A DNA stretch of 64,000 bases from Marinagarivorans sp. (GCA_028281865.1 JANQJB010000057.1:1-64000); one strand, 5' to 3'. Shown: positions 37,560 through 47,085, counted from the stretch's first letter. A program made the numbers and translations. Notes: generated by a model from the sequence alone, not told the origin.

Positions 37560-39572
37560 ATGCGGGTTTTGAGTCAATTCAGCATTCTGCATCGCACACT
37601 TATTCTCGTTACGCTGCCAACCTTGGTCGTGCTATTTCAGTTCTATAGGGACTACAATGCCGTCGCAAAAAACATTCAGCGTTTAAATGACCTGCGTACA
37701 ATATTTGTACTAAGTGAGTCAATTTCTGCCCTCGCGTTTGCTTTTCAAAACGAACGGCGCGCGTTCATAGTCGCTGCAAATCGCAATACAGAGAAAGCGC
37801 TAGAAAGCAAAGCAAACGCAATTGCAGACAGCGACAAGCGCTATAAAAATTTCGAACAAATATTACAAGTGTCACAGCAAGCTCTGCAGCGTCACCCCGA
37901 AGCGGCTAACTTCGCTAGTGCACTCAGTAAAAGTATCGGTGACAATGTCGCCGAATCTCGCGCTTATTTCGATGAACCCAGAGACGACATCGTCCCTTTT
38001 TTGTACCACTATCGTCTCAAGCTAATAGATAAAGCTTTCTTCTATAACTCGTATATCGTTAAACTTGCACTTTTCCCCGAAATTCGTGATCACGCCGAAT
38101 CTATGGCCCACCTTTTTGACGCTGTGGAGAGGAGTGCCCAAAACGGCGACCTACTAATCGGCGCCATGCTGCAACAAAACTTAACGGCAACCCGCTTCTC
38201 TCGTTTCTCAGGTCTAAACTCATCGATTAAAAATTTTGAACGACTGACCAAGCAAAGTATTAAACCGAATGCCCAGGCCTTTCTTGATGATGCGCGAAAA
38301 AAATTTACCGATAGGGATAAATATCTGCAATACAAAAAAGAGATTACTTCGCCATCGGATACGCTTTCTTATAGTTTCTCGGTGGATGAATACGCTAAGC
38401 TTTCGTCGCAAGAAAACCAAATAAGACGAGAAACTCTATTTTATGTGTCAAGAGAAATTATTAAAGAAATTGATCATTTAATTATCAAGCAACAGCAGTC
38501 AATTACCCGTATTACTATCTTCGCGCTTGGCATACTAAGCATAATTATTGTTCTTTCATTCTTTATCGTTCAAAGCATTAAATTACCACTGCAACAGGCG
38601 GTTAGAATATTTCGACAGTTGTCTCAGACGAAATCTATGCGTTTAAACCTTCCCGAAAACGGGCGCGATGAATTGTCGGAGTTATCATCAAGTTTCAACG
38701 ATCTCACAAATAATTTTAATAGTGCGCTCTTGGGGGTGCATAAGGAAGCTCACGACCTGAGCAACTTGACCGACAACCTTTCTGTAACTATTTCGGAAAC
38801 ACGCAAGCACATACTCAGTCAAAACAGCGCAACTGACAATGTTTCTGTGGCTATAAACGAGATGAGCGTTACTATCGATGACGTCGCTAAGAACGCTCAA
38901 AATGCCAATGTAATTGTTGATAAAGCACAACAAAAATCTGCGTTAAGCGTCGAACTCGCCGATAAAAGCCGCACGTCGATGGACGATTTAAATAACGGGT
39001 TAGATAATACGAGTGAGGTCATTCAGCAGCTCAACTCCGAGACTGACGCAATTGGCAATATCTTAAATGTGATCCAAGGCATCGCTGAGCAAACCAATTT
39101 GTTAGCCCTAAATGCTGCAATTGAAGCCGCTCGCGCTGGAGAGCAGGGGCGAGGTTTTGCCGTGGTCGCTGACGAAGTTCGCTCGCTCGCACAAAAAACT
39201 ACGGAGTCAACTGTTCAAATCAGAAATCAAATAGAATCTCTGCAAAAAGGCTCTGACGGTGCAACTGAAAACATGAAAGCACTAAAAACTCAGGGCGAAA
39301 ATGCCTTAAAAAGTGTACTAGAATGCTCCGAAGTCATACACGAATTACGCCAAAATTTGGACGACGTTTCATCCGTTTCTATTCAAATCGCCACAGCTTC
39401 GGAAGAACAATCAGCGGTTGCAAACGATATTAACGAGCGTGTACACAGTGTGCACGAAGATTGTAATTTTTTGTCAAACCGAGCAGAAGAGTTAGAAGGC
39501 GCGAATCAAAAACTGATATGTACAACTGACCAGCTAAACAAACTTATTTCAACATTTGAATTGAAAAACTAG
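37560..39572 (+). CDS. Methyl-accepting chemotaxis protein, possible NIT sensor
   Basis: A 670-residue chemoreceptor. The first membrane segment is about residues 10-27 ([20 protein letters not shown]), and a helical extracytoplasmic region of about 290 residues ends at a second segment ([20 protein letters not shown], about 320-339). The region's [18 protein letters not shown] segment resembles the LQxER signature of NIT (nitrate/nitrite-sensing) domains, so nitrate or nitrite sensing is a hypothesis. A HAMP domain follows ([13 protein letters not shown]...[15 protein letters not shown]). The signalling tip is [20 protein letters not shown] and [14 protein letters not shown]. No C-terminal CheR pentapeptide is present. 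Confidence 0.9.
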   Translation: MRVLSQFSILHRTLILVTLPTLVVLFQFYRDYNAVAKNIQRLNDLRTIFVLSESISALAFAFQNERRAFIVAANRNTEKALESKANAIADSDKRYKNFEQILQVSQQALQRHPEAANFASALSKSIGDNVAESRAYFDEPRDDIVPFLYHYRLKLIDKAFFYNSYIVKLALFPEIRDHAESMAHLFDAVERSAQNGDLLIGAMLQQNLTATRFSRFSGLNSSIKNFERLTKQSIKPNAQAFLDDARKKFTDRDKYLQYKKEITSPSDTLSYSFSVDEYAKLSSQENQIRRETLFYVSREIIKEIDHLIIKQQQSITRITIFALGILSIIIVLSFFIVQSIKLPLQQAVRIFRQLSQTKSMRLNLPENGRDELSELSSSFNDLTNNFNSALLGVHKEAHDLSNLTDNLSVTISETRKHILSQNSATDNVSVAINEMSVTIDDVAKNAQNANVIVDKAQQKSALSVELADKSRTSMDDLNNGLDNTSEVIQQLNSETDAIGNILNVIQGIAEQTNLLALNAAIEAARAGEQGRGFAVVADEVRSLAQKTTESTVQIRNQIESLQKGSDGATENMKALKTQGENALKSVLECSEVIHELRQNLDDVSSVSIQIATASEEQSAVANDINERVHSVHEDCNFLSNRAEELEGANQKLICTTDQLNKLISTFELKN

Positions 39573-39600
39573 CCGATATTTTAACCGTTAGCTCATGCAC

Positions 39601-40773
39601 CTATTCAAGCGACATTGAGCGAGTAGCTTTAGCATTTTTTCCCTTTCCTAAGTAATTTTCTAATTTAATAACAACCCTTTCCGAAACTGCGCGATACGAC
39701 GTGAGTTTTCCTCCACATACGGTGATATAACCTGGATACATTTTGCTTTCGGCAAGTTGAACGTCGCGCGATCGCTGATTGAGCTTTTTATCTGATGTTT
39801 TTGGAAGCACGCGCAAACCCGCAAAACTATTCACAATTGACTCACGACTAATTTTAGTGGTGGGGAAAAAACTGTTAAAGCTGTTGATTAAATAAATAAT
39901 TTCCTCGTCAGTCGGCTGAACGTTCGCGGGGTCCCCTGAATACTTTTTCTCTGTCGTGCCAACTAAGGTGTACTGATACCACGGAAGCACGAAAAACGCA
40001 CGCCCGTCGATGGGGGACTCCAAATACAGGCAATAATCATTTGGCTCTATATCAACAACTAAGTGCGTTCCCTGCACAAGGTCCAAATCAATTTTCCCCA
40101 CAGCTGAATTAAAACAACTTGAAACTTGATTAACCCAGGGGCCCGATGCATTAACGAGCGTTTTAGCACGAAACTCTTTACCTGTTTCAGTACCACATAA
40201 GTAAAGCCCATTTTTATATTCCAGCGCGCTAACTTTTTCACCGTAGCATACGACGCTACCAAGCCGAGTAGCTGCAGAAATGACGGCAACTGTTAATTTA
40301 GCATCATCGGTTTGAGCGTCACAATATTCGAACACGGCGCTTAAGTTTTCCTGTTTTAAATTTGCAATTGAATGCCATTGTTTCTTATTTAAACGCTTAA
40401 ATTTCTTAGCCCTAAAATCACCACTTAAAATGCTATAGAGCCATAAACCAATATTCACTGTAAAGGCGCTGCGTGTGGAAGAGCGATATACGGGAATCAC
40501 AAAACGGCGCTCTCTTACAAGCGACGGTGCATTGCTGAGCAAGCGTTTACGTTCAAGTAAACATTCGTAAACCAAACGAAATTGAAAGGTTTCCAAATAG
40601 CGCAAGCCTCCATGTATTAACTTCGAACTTTTGCTGGATGTTCCTTGCGCAGGCTTTTGATATTGTTCTAAAACGAGCACAGACCAACCGTTGGCCGCAG
40701 CCGCCTGGGCAATCCCAGCACCCTGTATGCCCGCACCTATTATTATGACATCGTAAATCACCTGGTCCGACAT
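39601..40773 (-). CDS. Short GlpD-like FAD-dependent glycerol-3-phosphate dehydrogenase
   Basis: The FAD-binding fold is clear: DVIIIGAGIQGAGIAQAAA (residues 8-26), SSKLIHGGLRYLE (GlpD-type substrate loop) and VNASGPWVNQV. Later GlpD-like motifs are FFVLPWYQYTLVGTTEKKYSGDP, SFAGLRVLP and GYITVCGGKLTSYRAVSE. At 390 residues it stops where canonical GlpD (about 500) continues into the C-terminal helical domain, so this is a naturally short form or a distinct subfamily. It follows the FGGY kinase gene by 3 bp, so kinase and dehydrogenase would act in sequence on glycerol or a related polyol. Confidence 0.85.
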   Translation of the reverse strand: MSDQVIYDVIIIGAGIQGAGIAQAAAANGWSVLVLEQYQKPAQGTSSKSSKLIHGGLRYLETFQFRLVYECLLERKRLLSNAPSLVRERRFVIPVYRSSTRSAFTVNIGLWLYSILSGDFRAKKFKRLNKKQWHSIANLKQENLSAVFEYCDAQTDDAKLTVAVISAATRLGSVVCYGEKVSALEYKNGLYLCGTETGKEFRAKTLVNASGPWVNQVSSCFNSAVGKIDLDLVQGTHLVVDIEPNDYCLYLESPIDGRAFFVLPWYQYTLVGTTEKKYSGDPANVQPTDEEIIYLINSFNSFFPTTKISRESIVNSFAGLRVLPKTSDKKLNQRSRDVQLAESKMYPGYITVCGGKLTSYRAVSERVVIKLENYLGKGKNAKATRSMSLE

Positions 40774-40776
40774 AAT

Positions 40777-42288
40777 TTATTTACTCGTCAACTGCGTTAT
40801 TTTTTGTTCAAATAATTTTCGTCGCTGCTCTAATCCGCTGTTATTTCGCGGTTTAAACTCAGCCACCACTTTATTAAAGGCAGTATTACGCGTAATAAAT
40901 AATGATACGCCAATCAAAGTGCTTTCACTTTCCGCTAATTCCATAACCGTACAACGGCTAGCATCTGCCAACATTTGACAATACCCTTTTATTTTTGCGA
41001 CGCCGCCCGTTACATAAAGCGTTTTTATTTTTTGCGAAAGTGCTTTAACGTTGATTGCGATAAGAAAAATACTGCTCTCAACCACTGCCAGTACTTTCTG
41101 TTCAATCGAGTAAGATTGATCGCAAGGAAAATAAGGGGAAATACCTTTGGGCAGCTGAGCCCAATAGGGTGAACCCAGTCCACCAGTAAAACTTAAACAC
41201 AAAGGCACTTCTTTAAATTGCTCCCACCAAGACTCTATTTGTGCATAAAACCTATCTGATTCTATTTTATATTCTTTGTTCAACACTTGTTTAAAAGACG
41301 AGCGTAAGCGCTTAAGTCCTTGCTCCGCTAACCATTCCTCCTTAATGTTATCGATGGCCAATCCAACGTTATTGACAGTACCTTCAAAAACCAAATGTTG
41401 CATTGAACTGTCGCTTTCGTAAACGCTGCACAGGAATTTATCTCGCTGCTCAGGTTTACATTCACTCAGCAAAAAAGCACCGCTGCCGATGTTTACTGCC
41501 GCACCAGGTTGCTGCCGGTTTTCACTTACCAGAGCTTGGATAGATCGATAAGCTGCATTTTGGTCTCCGCAAACAGCGGACAATTCAATCCGGGGGTTTT
41601 CGCGCAGCCGACCATAAGAAGCGCAGATCGGCAAAACACGCGGTAGCGTATCAATGCCAACTTGAAAAAGCTGACACAGCTTTGTGCTCCAGCGACGCTC
41701 ATGGAGGTCCCAAAGCTGTGTTCTACCAGCATTTGCCTCATCGCACAGATAAGGGCTATCGCAGAGCAAGTTGTAGAGCACGAAACTCACTAAAGGAGCA
41801 ACTTTATACTCCTGAATGCTGAAACCTTTTGCCACAACCCACTCGGTTAACCAACGAATTTTACTCGCGCCATAATGCGCAGAAAGAACTAAGCCGCTAA
41901 TACGGTGAACCTGGTTTTGATGCGAAGCAAGAGAATCGACAAGAACCGTGTTACGTGTGTCTTGCCAACTCAAAATGGGCGAGCACAGTATAGGTCCATC
42001 GCGTTTTTCGTCGCTCTTATCTCGCCAAGCTACGACACTCGAGCGCTGAATTGCGAGGGCAGCTTGGGTCGGACGCGTATCAGCCGAGCAATTCTGCAAA
42101 ACTGCGTCAATAACAGCCTGGGTTTTCTGCATAAGTTCATTGGCATCCTGCTCAATATGTGACTGCGATATGCTCTGTAAAGACAATGGCTCCATACAAA
42201 CGTGATGAACTTCGCGATCATCCACGATGGCAGCTCTCACCGCATGAGTGCCGATATCGATTGCTAACACAGCGCTAGAATTTGGCAT
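40777..42288 (-). CDS. FGGY-family carbohydrate kinase (glycerol-kinase-like)
   Basis: A 503-residue sugar/polyol kinase with the ASKHA ATPase fold. The phosphate-1 motif is LAIDIGTHAVRAAIVD (residues 8-23); SPILSWQDTRN follows; CGDQNAAYRS and NIGSGAFLL form the central region; SFTGGLGSPYWAQLPKG and YVTGGVAKIKGYCQML form the C-terminal ATP site. Coupling to a GlpD-like gene 3 bp downstream suggests glycerol as substrate, but the sequence is divergent from GlpK and no GlpF transporter is present. Another polyol is possible. Confidence 0.85.
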   Translation of the reverse strand: MPNSSAVLAIDIGTHAVRAAIVDDREVHHVCMEPLSLQSISQSHIEQDANELMQKTQAVIDAVLQNCSADTRPTQAALAIQRSSVVAWRDKSDEKRDGPILCSPILSWQDTRNTVLVDSLASHQNQVHRISGLVLSAHYGASKIRWLTEWVVAKGFSIQEYKVAPLVSFVLYNLLCDSPYLCDEANAGRTQLWDLHERRWSTKLCQLFQVGIDTLPRVLPICASYGRLRENPRIELSAVCGDQNAAYRSIQALVSENRQQPGAAVNIGSGAFLLSECKPEQRDKFLCSVYESDSSMQHLVFEGTVNNVGLAIDNIKEEWLAEQGLKRLRSSFKQVLNKEYKIESDRFYAQIESWWEQFKEVPLCLSFTGGLGSPYWAQLPKGISPYFPCDQSYSIEQKVLAVVESSIFLIAINVKALSQKIKTLYVTGGVAKIKGYCQMLADASRCTVMELAESESTLIGVSLFITRNTAFNKVVAEFKPRNNSGLEQRRKLFEQKITQLTSK

Positions 42289-42466
42289 GGAATTATTATC
42301 GACTATCAGTTAATCAGGTCAATCGGTATATTTTTATGCTATTAGCGGGAAATACACTGGATTATGTTAGTATCAACACGCTATTCTTATAAGTGAACAG
42401 ACGAAAATATAGATGATAAATCGACATCTAAACGTATGCTGTCGATGATAGATATAAACAAGATGT

Positions 42467-43324
42467 ATGTATAAAGCTAATACGGGTAAAACCAGTACGG
42501 GCGAAGCTAGCACGGATAAATCTTCTACTGAGAAAGCCACGCAATACGCTTCTGTCCTTCCAAAAGTTATTGATTTCGCCAAACAAGCCGGCGAAGCAAT
42601 CCTCACAATCTACGAACAAAGTGATTTTGATATCCAGACAAAAGTCGACAAATCACCTGTCACAAGAGCAGACTTCGCCGCACATGCGATCCTTACCGAT
42701 GGTCTTAACAGCTTAGAACTGGGGCCAGTACTATCTGAGGAAGATGCTAGTGCCAGCTGGCACGAACGGCAGCAATGGCGTCGTTATTGGTTAGTCGACC
42801 CTCTTGATGGCACGAAGGAGTTTATCAAACGCAACGATCAATTTACCGTGAATATCGCGCTGATTGAAAACGGCAAACCGATTTTAGGTGTCATCTACGC
42901 ACCGGTTAGCAAAGTGCTCTATTACGCGAGCAAGGGCGGCGGCGCTTACAAGGAAGCCCATGAAAGCCAATCAAAGCTTGAGGCAAAAGCACCTCCGAAC
43001 GGCGAACGCCCTTGGATCATAACCATTAGCAACTCTTTTCCCTCGCCGCTTGTTAACGAGTTTATCGAACACTACAAACCCTACGAACTCATGCATTTGG
43101 GAAGCTCATTGAAAATGTGTTTGGTGGCCGAGGGCAAGGCCGATATCTATCCAAGGCTTGGGCCTACGAGCGAATGGGATACCGCTGCAGCACAAGTGAT
43201 AGTTGAGGAGGCCGGCGCTAAACTTGTTAATGCTAATACTCACGAACCACTGCGCTACAACCAAAAGGAATCCCTGCTCAACCCCCATTTCTTGGTCTGC
43301 GCTTCGACAGAAATACTCGTCTAA
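42467..43324 (+). CDS. cysQ: 3'(2'),5'-bisphosphate nucleotidase
   Basis: CysQ removes the 3'-phosphate of PAP, the by-product of PAPS-dependent sulfate assimilation. The inositol-monophosphatase-type fold shows KVDKSPVTRADFAAH, the metal site EED (residues 91-93), VDPLDGTKEFIKRN (Asp111, Asp114) and SEWDTAAAQVIVEEAG. The core starts near residue 30. Ahead of it is a Ser/Thr-rich tail of pentapeptide repeats, NTGKT-STGEA-STDKS-STEKA, encoded by a 15-bp tandem repeat at about 42478-42540 that family members normally lack. A shorter start without it is not available as ATG, GTG or TTG nearby. It is divergent from the FGGY kinase. Confidence 0.92.
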   Translation: MYKANTGKTSTGEASTDKSSTEKATQYASVLPKVIDFAKQAGEAILTIYEQSDFDIQTKVDKSPVTRADFAAHAILTDGLNSLELGPVLSEEDASASWHERQQWRRYWLVDPLDGTKEFIKRNDQFTVNIALIENGKPILGVIYAPVSKVLYYASKGGGAYKEAHESQSKLEAKAPPNGERPWIITISNSFPSPLVNEFIEHYKPYELMHLGSSLKMCLVAEGKADIYPRLGPTSEWDTAAAQVIVEEAGAKLVNANTHEPLRYNQKESLLNPHFLVCASTEILV

Positions 43325-43484
43325 TAACATCCGTCACTTTCTTTCGGGTATGTACATTGCTCTTACGCAGACACGCCCTAGACAAGGCGTTAAAAGCCAC
43401 TTATGCTGCTGCGCGAATTTTGTTGCTTAAATGCCGACTATTCTCGGCGATTGCGCTTTCTAGCAAATATTGCGGGCTACTTTC

Positions 43485-44600
43485 ATGAAACCGATTAGGG
43501 TAATGCACCTTACGTTCGATATGGGAATCGGCGGTACCGAACAGGTTATCAAAAACTTAATTAACGGAAGCAATGCGCAACAGGTAGCTCATCATTTGTG
43601 CTGCATCGAATCGCCGCTTGGCCCCTGGGGTAGCGCACTTAGAGAAGAAGGTATTCCCACTTTCAGTTTTTCACGCCCACCAAAATTAGATTGGGCCTTG
43701 ATCAAAGAAATTCGCTCCCTTATACGTGAATATAAAATAGATATTGTTCAAGGCCATCAATATACGCCTTGGATTTACGGATTTTTCGCCGCGTTTTCAA
43801 CCCCGGCAAAAGTCATTTTTACGGAACACGGACGCTTTTATCCGGATATTACAAGCTTTAAGCGACGTGTGATTAATCGCATACTTTTTCCTTTTGTTGC
43901 GCGCACTACGGTCATATCCAACGCGACAAAAGCTGCCATTGTCAAAAATGAAGCGATAAAAACCTCTTCAATTGACGTAATTTACAATGGTATAGAGCCC
44001 GTCCCGTCATGCTCTAAAGAAGAGTTGGACGGGTTGCGCAACACACTAGGTTTTGAGGAAGACACACTAATTTTCGGCACCATCGCGCGTTTTGACCCGA
44101 TTAAAAACCAAACAATGATGCTGCGGGCGTTTGCCAAGGCTCGAGCAAAGAATAACAACATCAAGCTAGTGTTGGTCGGCGATGGGCCGGAGCGCAATAC
44201 ATTGGAAGCACTAGTTGATGAACTTGAGATTCGCTCTGACGTGCGCTTTACCGGCTACCAACCACAGCCTTATCGATATGTGCAGTTATTCGATGTTTTT
44301 TTACTGTCATCTTTAAGCGAAGGAACGTCAATGACACTGCTCGAAGCAATGTCGGCAGGCAAACCTTGTATCGTTACCGATGCCGGCGGCAACCCTGAAT
44401 TAATTGAGCACGAGTACAACGGTTTGGTTACCGAGAACGCAAACGAAGCCCAATTTGCTAACGCAATTGGAGAACTGGCTAATCGCAACTTATCGAGTAT
44501 GCAAACAGCAGCTTTTGAAACATTCGCCAAGCGCTTTACCGTCGAGGCGATGATTCAAGCGTATTTGAAGCTCTATCGAAATATTCTGAAGTTAGATTGA
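43485..44600 (+). CDS. Glycosyltransferase, GT4 family
   Basis: The ATG at 43485 begins MKPIRVMHLTFDMGIGGTEQV; a TTG at 43470 is less likely. The 371 residues show the N-terminal GT4 acceptor loop (MGIGGTEQVIKNL), TEHGRFYP, VIYNGIEPVP at the domain junction, FGTIARFDPIKNQ, LVLVGDGPERNTLE and the donor-binding EGTSMTLLEAMSAGKPCIVTDAGGNPE region with its E-x7-E. It is a GT-B retaining enzyme, acting in the cytosol on an unknown polysaccharide or lipid-linked acceptor. No other polysaccharide genes are adjacent. Confidence 0.9.
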   Translation: MKPIRVMHLTFDMGIGGTEQVIKNLINGSNAQQVAHHLCCIESPLGPWGSALREEGIPTFSFSRPPKLDWALIKEIRSLIREYKIDIVQGHQYTPWIYGFFAAFSTPAKVIFTEHGRFYPDITSFKRRVINRILFPFVARTTVISNATKAAIVKNEAIKTSSIDVIYNGIEPVPSCSKEELDGLRNTLGFEEDTLIFGTIARFDPIKNQTMMLRAFAKARAKNNNIKLVLVGDGPERNTLEALVDELEIRSDVRFTGYQPQPYRYVQLFDVFLLSSLSEGTSMTLLEAMSAGKPCIVTDAGGNPELIEHEYNGLVTENANEAQFANAIGELANRNLSSMQTAAFETFAKRFTVEAMIQAYLKLYRNILKLD

Positions 44601-44756
44601 ATACCTCCATGGATACATGCGCAAAATAAATTGATTTATAGCACCCTCTAAACTTTTTCAGTGTTCCTTTTTTCTACGGTGTTAATGAACCAGGGGGCAA
44701 TTATATAACGCTCAGCTCCAATTCACTGCGGTTCATCAAAATTCGACAAAAATTTC

Positions 44757-44785
44757 TTGTTCGGCACGCGAGCCTACGTTACACT
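44757..44785 (+). promoter_or_regulatory. Sigma70-like promoter of a small transcription unit
   Basis: TTGTTC (44757-44762) and TACACT (44780-44785) with an ideal 17-base spacer, plus strand. A short GC hairpin (CGGCG/CGCCG) lies just downstream. The predicted transcript would cover the two small ORFs at 44898 and 45098. No larger gene fits this stretch. Confidence 0.45.
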
Positions 44786-44897
44786 TTTTCAGCAGTCGGC
44801 GATTTGCGCCGCCGCGTTAGTTTAAATAATTAATCTAGTTTAAATATTCAGTTTTGAGCTAGTTTATATCAATCACTTTATTTGTTACCGAGAAATT

Positions 44898-45002
44898 ATG
44901 ACTCGACTTATTTGCAACAAGATTAACTCGTATCCGATGGATGTTGTGGCGACCTGTCTGCGCCATAGCTCCATGCTTGCGGCCAATTGCGTAAATAGTT
45001 GA
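44898..45002 (+). CDS. Possible 34-residue small protein
   Basis: An ATG at 44898 opens MTRLICNKINSYPMDV and ends in ANCVNS with stop TGA at 45000-45002. The SD is weak (GAGAAA). A GC-rich hairpin, GGCCGC-N7-GCGGCC (45010-45028), follows the stop at once. It lies between a good promoter and the 64-residue ORF. Not recognised; it could be a leader peptide or non-coding. Confidence 0.25.
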   Translation: MTRLICNKINSYPMDVVATCLRHSSMLAANCVNS

Positions 45003-45097
45003 GTAATGGGGCCGCGGATAAAGCGGCCTCGAAATTAAACCTCCCCTTTATTTTCCCCTCTTTATCCGCTTTCCCCCTTCTCGGCAGGAGGGAGAAC

Positions 45098-45292
45098 GTG
45101 CATATACTAAGTAAGTATTTGAGCATCATCTGTCGTATTTTGCGGCATGATTGCGAATTTATTAGCGAACATATTGAACAAGACTTGGGCATCACCAGCG
45201 AAGAATATATTTTTTCCGCTGGCGAGCGAGTGGTCGTAACAAAAAAAATGAAATCAGACAAAAGTGATGAAAATGATATTACTGCAGCTTGA
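45098..45292 (+). CDS. Possible 64-residue protein with GTG start and strong SD
   Basis: AGGAGGGAG lies three bases upstream of a GTG at 45098, among the best ribosome sites in the window. The product begins VHILSKYLSIICRILRH, continues CEFISEHIEQDLGITSEEY, then FSAGERVVVTKK, and ends in a charged tail KSDKSDENDITAA. The first part is an amphipathic or weakly hydrophobic helix. I recognise no family. The frame stays open upstream to 44999, but those codons (Pro/Phe-rich) look non-coding. Confidence 0.4.
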   Translation: MHILSKYLSIICRILRHDCEFISEHIEQDLGITSEEYIFSAGERVVVTKKMKSDKSDENDITAA

Positions 45293-45340
45293 CGTTGCCT
45301 TGGCTAAAAATAGCCAGGAAGCAATACGAGACCCTAGCAA

Positions 45341-45379
45341 GCAGAACGGAATAAACTACAGAAGTTTATTCCGTTCTGC
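45341..45379. terminator. 15-bp perfect inverted repeat over the sulfatase 3' end
   Basis: GCAGAACGGAATAAA (45341-45355) pairs with TTTATTCCGTTCTGC (45365-45379), loop 9 bases. It contains the stop codon and last codons of the sulfatase on the minus strand and lies 48 bases past the 64-residue ORF on the plus strand. It probably ends both transcripts. Confidence 0.6.
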
Positions 45380-46885
45380 GTTCAGAAACAGTTTCATCAT
45401 ATCGACAACATGTTTATATTTACTGTCGCCGACAATGTTGACTGTTTCTTCGGGGTCTGTTTTTAAATTAAATAGCATTGTTTCCGCATCACGCTTGTCG
45501 CCAACTTTATATTCTACGTATGAATAATTTTCGGAAACAACCGCCTCGCCGGTTTTAAAACGCACAAAAACATAAGGCTTGTGCTTTTTGTCATGATTTT
45601 TTGCGAGCGCTTTGATCGTAGGAACAAAGCTACTGCCGGATATTTGCGCGCGCACCGACTCACTTAACGGTATATCCACCATCTCCGCTAGTGTTGGAAA
45701 CAAATCGACAAGCTCAACTAAGGCATTCGAAGACTTATTCTGCGGCAAGTGGTCACCACTTATTATTAGCGGAATACGTATCGCATCCTGCAATAAATTA
45801 TGCTTTCCCCAGTAATTGTGTTCTCCCAAGAAAAAGCCGTGATCACTCCATAAAACAATCATCGTATTTTCCCGCAGCGATAACTTTTCTAATTCTTTTA
45901 GAATATCACCAACTAACTTATCTACATAGGTCACACAGGCGTAATAGGCTTTGAGTGAAGCAATATGAAAGTCATCGCTGTTGTAAACATAATCTTTAAA
46001 CGGGTAAAGTTTAATTTCTCGTGACCCTTTCAACGATTTTGGTGCGTTTAGCGGATCAGATCGCACAGAATGCGCTTTAAACTGCGTGTGTTTGTGCATA
46101 TCAAAGTACGGAGTCGGCGCATAAAAAGGCAGGTGCGGTCGAAAAAATCCTGCAGCGAGGAAAAACGGCTTATTTTGTTTCGCAAGCTCATTCAAATCGC
46201 GAATCGTTCTGCGCGCCACTTGACCGTCAAAATATGCAGCGTCTTCGACATCAGCACTTTCATACCATGGGCCGAGTAAACCGAAGCCCTTGTGTTCATG
46301 GGTAAATTTTTTTGAATCCGGGTGCAAAAACTTTTCATGCCGGATCGATGGTCTCCATGCCGGTTTGCTCCAGCTCTCCTCATCCAAATCGTCGGAATGG
46401 TGAAACACCTTGCCATTTGACACGGTAAGGTATCCCGCTTGTTTAAAAATTTGCGGCAATGACACCGCACCTGGTGCATCTGTTTCCGCTCGCGATAAAA
46501 AGTTTATAAAACGCTTTTCCGTCGGCCGTACACTGGTCATCAAACTCGCCCGCGAGGCCCCACAGACGGGAATGTTGGTGTAAGCCCTATTAAAGCGCAC
46601 ACCATTTTGTGCGAGTTTATCGATATTCGGGGTAATGGCATCCAGGTCACCATAGGCCCCAAGCACAGGTCGCAGGTCGTCCACTGCAATCATTAAGATA
46701 TTGGGTTTTTGTGCATGACTGTGAGAAGGTTTAACAGCTAGAGTCGTCAACGGGGCAGTCAATAAGGCTAAAACGAGACATACTTTCAGCAATTCGCTCG
46801 CTTTCGTTAATCGAATTGGTTTGGTTAATTGGTCTCGCTTCATGAGCAAGTTTAGTTTTATTAACATTAATTTTTGTTTATACAT
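45356..46885 (-). CDS. Secreted sulfatase, iduronate-2-sulfatase-like (CxASR type)
   Basis: A 509-residue sulfatase with a long N-terminus: the hydrophobic signal core is ELLKVCLVLALLTAPLTTLA (about 31-50), so the true start may be Met15 (46843). The catalytic motif is C108-G-A-S-R in PVCGASRASLMTS, with Ala in place of Pro in the usual CxPSR; this form occurs in iduronate-2-sulfatase-like enzymes. Other motifs are NILMIAVDDLRPVLGAYGD, NGKVFHH, PFFLAAGFFRPHLPF and LWSDHGFFLGEHNYWGKH. It would act on sulfated glycans outside the cytoplasm. It is divergent from a WYL regulator 260 bp away, and its 3' end lies in a perfect inverted repeat. Confidence 0.92.
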   Translation of the reverse strand: MYKQKLMLIKLNLLMKRDQLTKPIRLTKASELLKVCLVLALLTAPLTTLAVKPSHSHAQKPNILMIAVDDLRPVLGAYGDLDAITPNIDKLAQNGVRFNRAYTNIPVCGASRASLMTSVRPTEKRFINFLSRAETDAPGAVSLPQIFKQAGYLTVSNGKVFHHSDDLDEESWSKPAWRPSIRHEKFLHPDSKKFTHEHKGFGLLGPWYESADVEDAAYFDGQVARRTIRDLNELAKQNKPFFLAAGFFRPHLPFYAPTPYFDMHKHTQFKAHSVRSDPLNAPKSLKGSREIKLYPFKDYVYNSDDFHIASLKAYYACVTYVDKLVGDILKELEKLSLRENTMIVLWSDHGFFLGEHNYWGKHNLLQDAIRIPLIISGDHLPQNKSSNALVELVDLFPTLAEMVDIPLSESVRAQISGSSFVPTIKALAKNHDKKHKPYVFVRFKTGEAVVSENYSYVEYKVGDKRDAETMLFNLKTDPEETVNIVGDSKYKHVVDMMKLFLNAERNKLL

Positions 46886-47085
46886 GATATCGCGTTCTCA
46901 CAAACCTCAGAACGCAGGATAATACCGAGTATCCGCCAGAAAAAGCTAGGGCATCTTCGCATAATAGGTGGTTCGCAGCGCGAAGGATAGGTAAAATCCG
47001 TTTCACCTCACTACCTTGTCGACTTGACCCCGCATAAAAAAGTCAAATCTACCTTTCGCGCCGCGAGCGCAATTGTGGCGAGTGA

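Noticed and set aside
44999-45097. Longer start of the 64-residue ORF at 44999
   Set aside because: The upstream codons are Pro/Phe-rich and include a hairpin; the strong SD fits the GTG at 45098.
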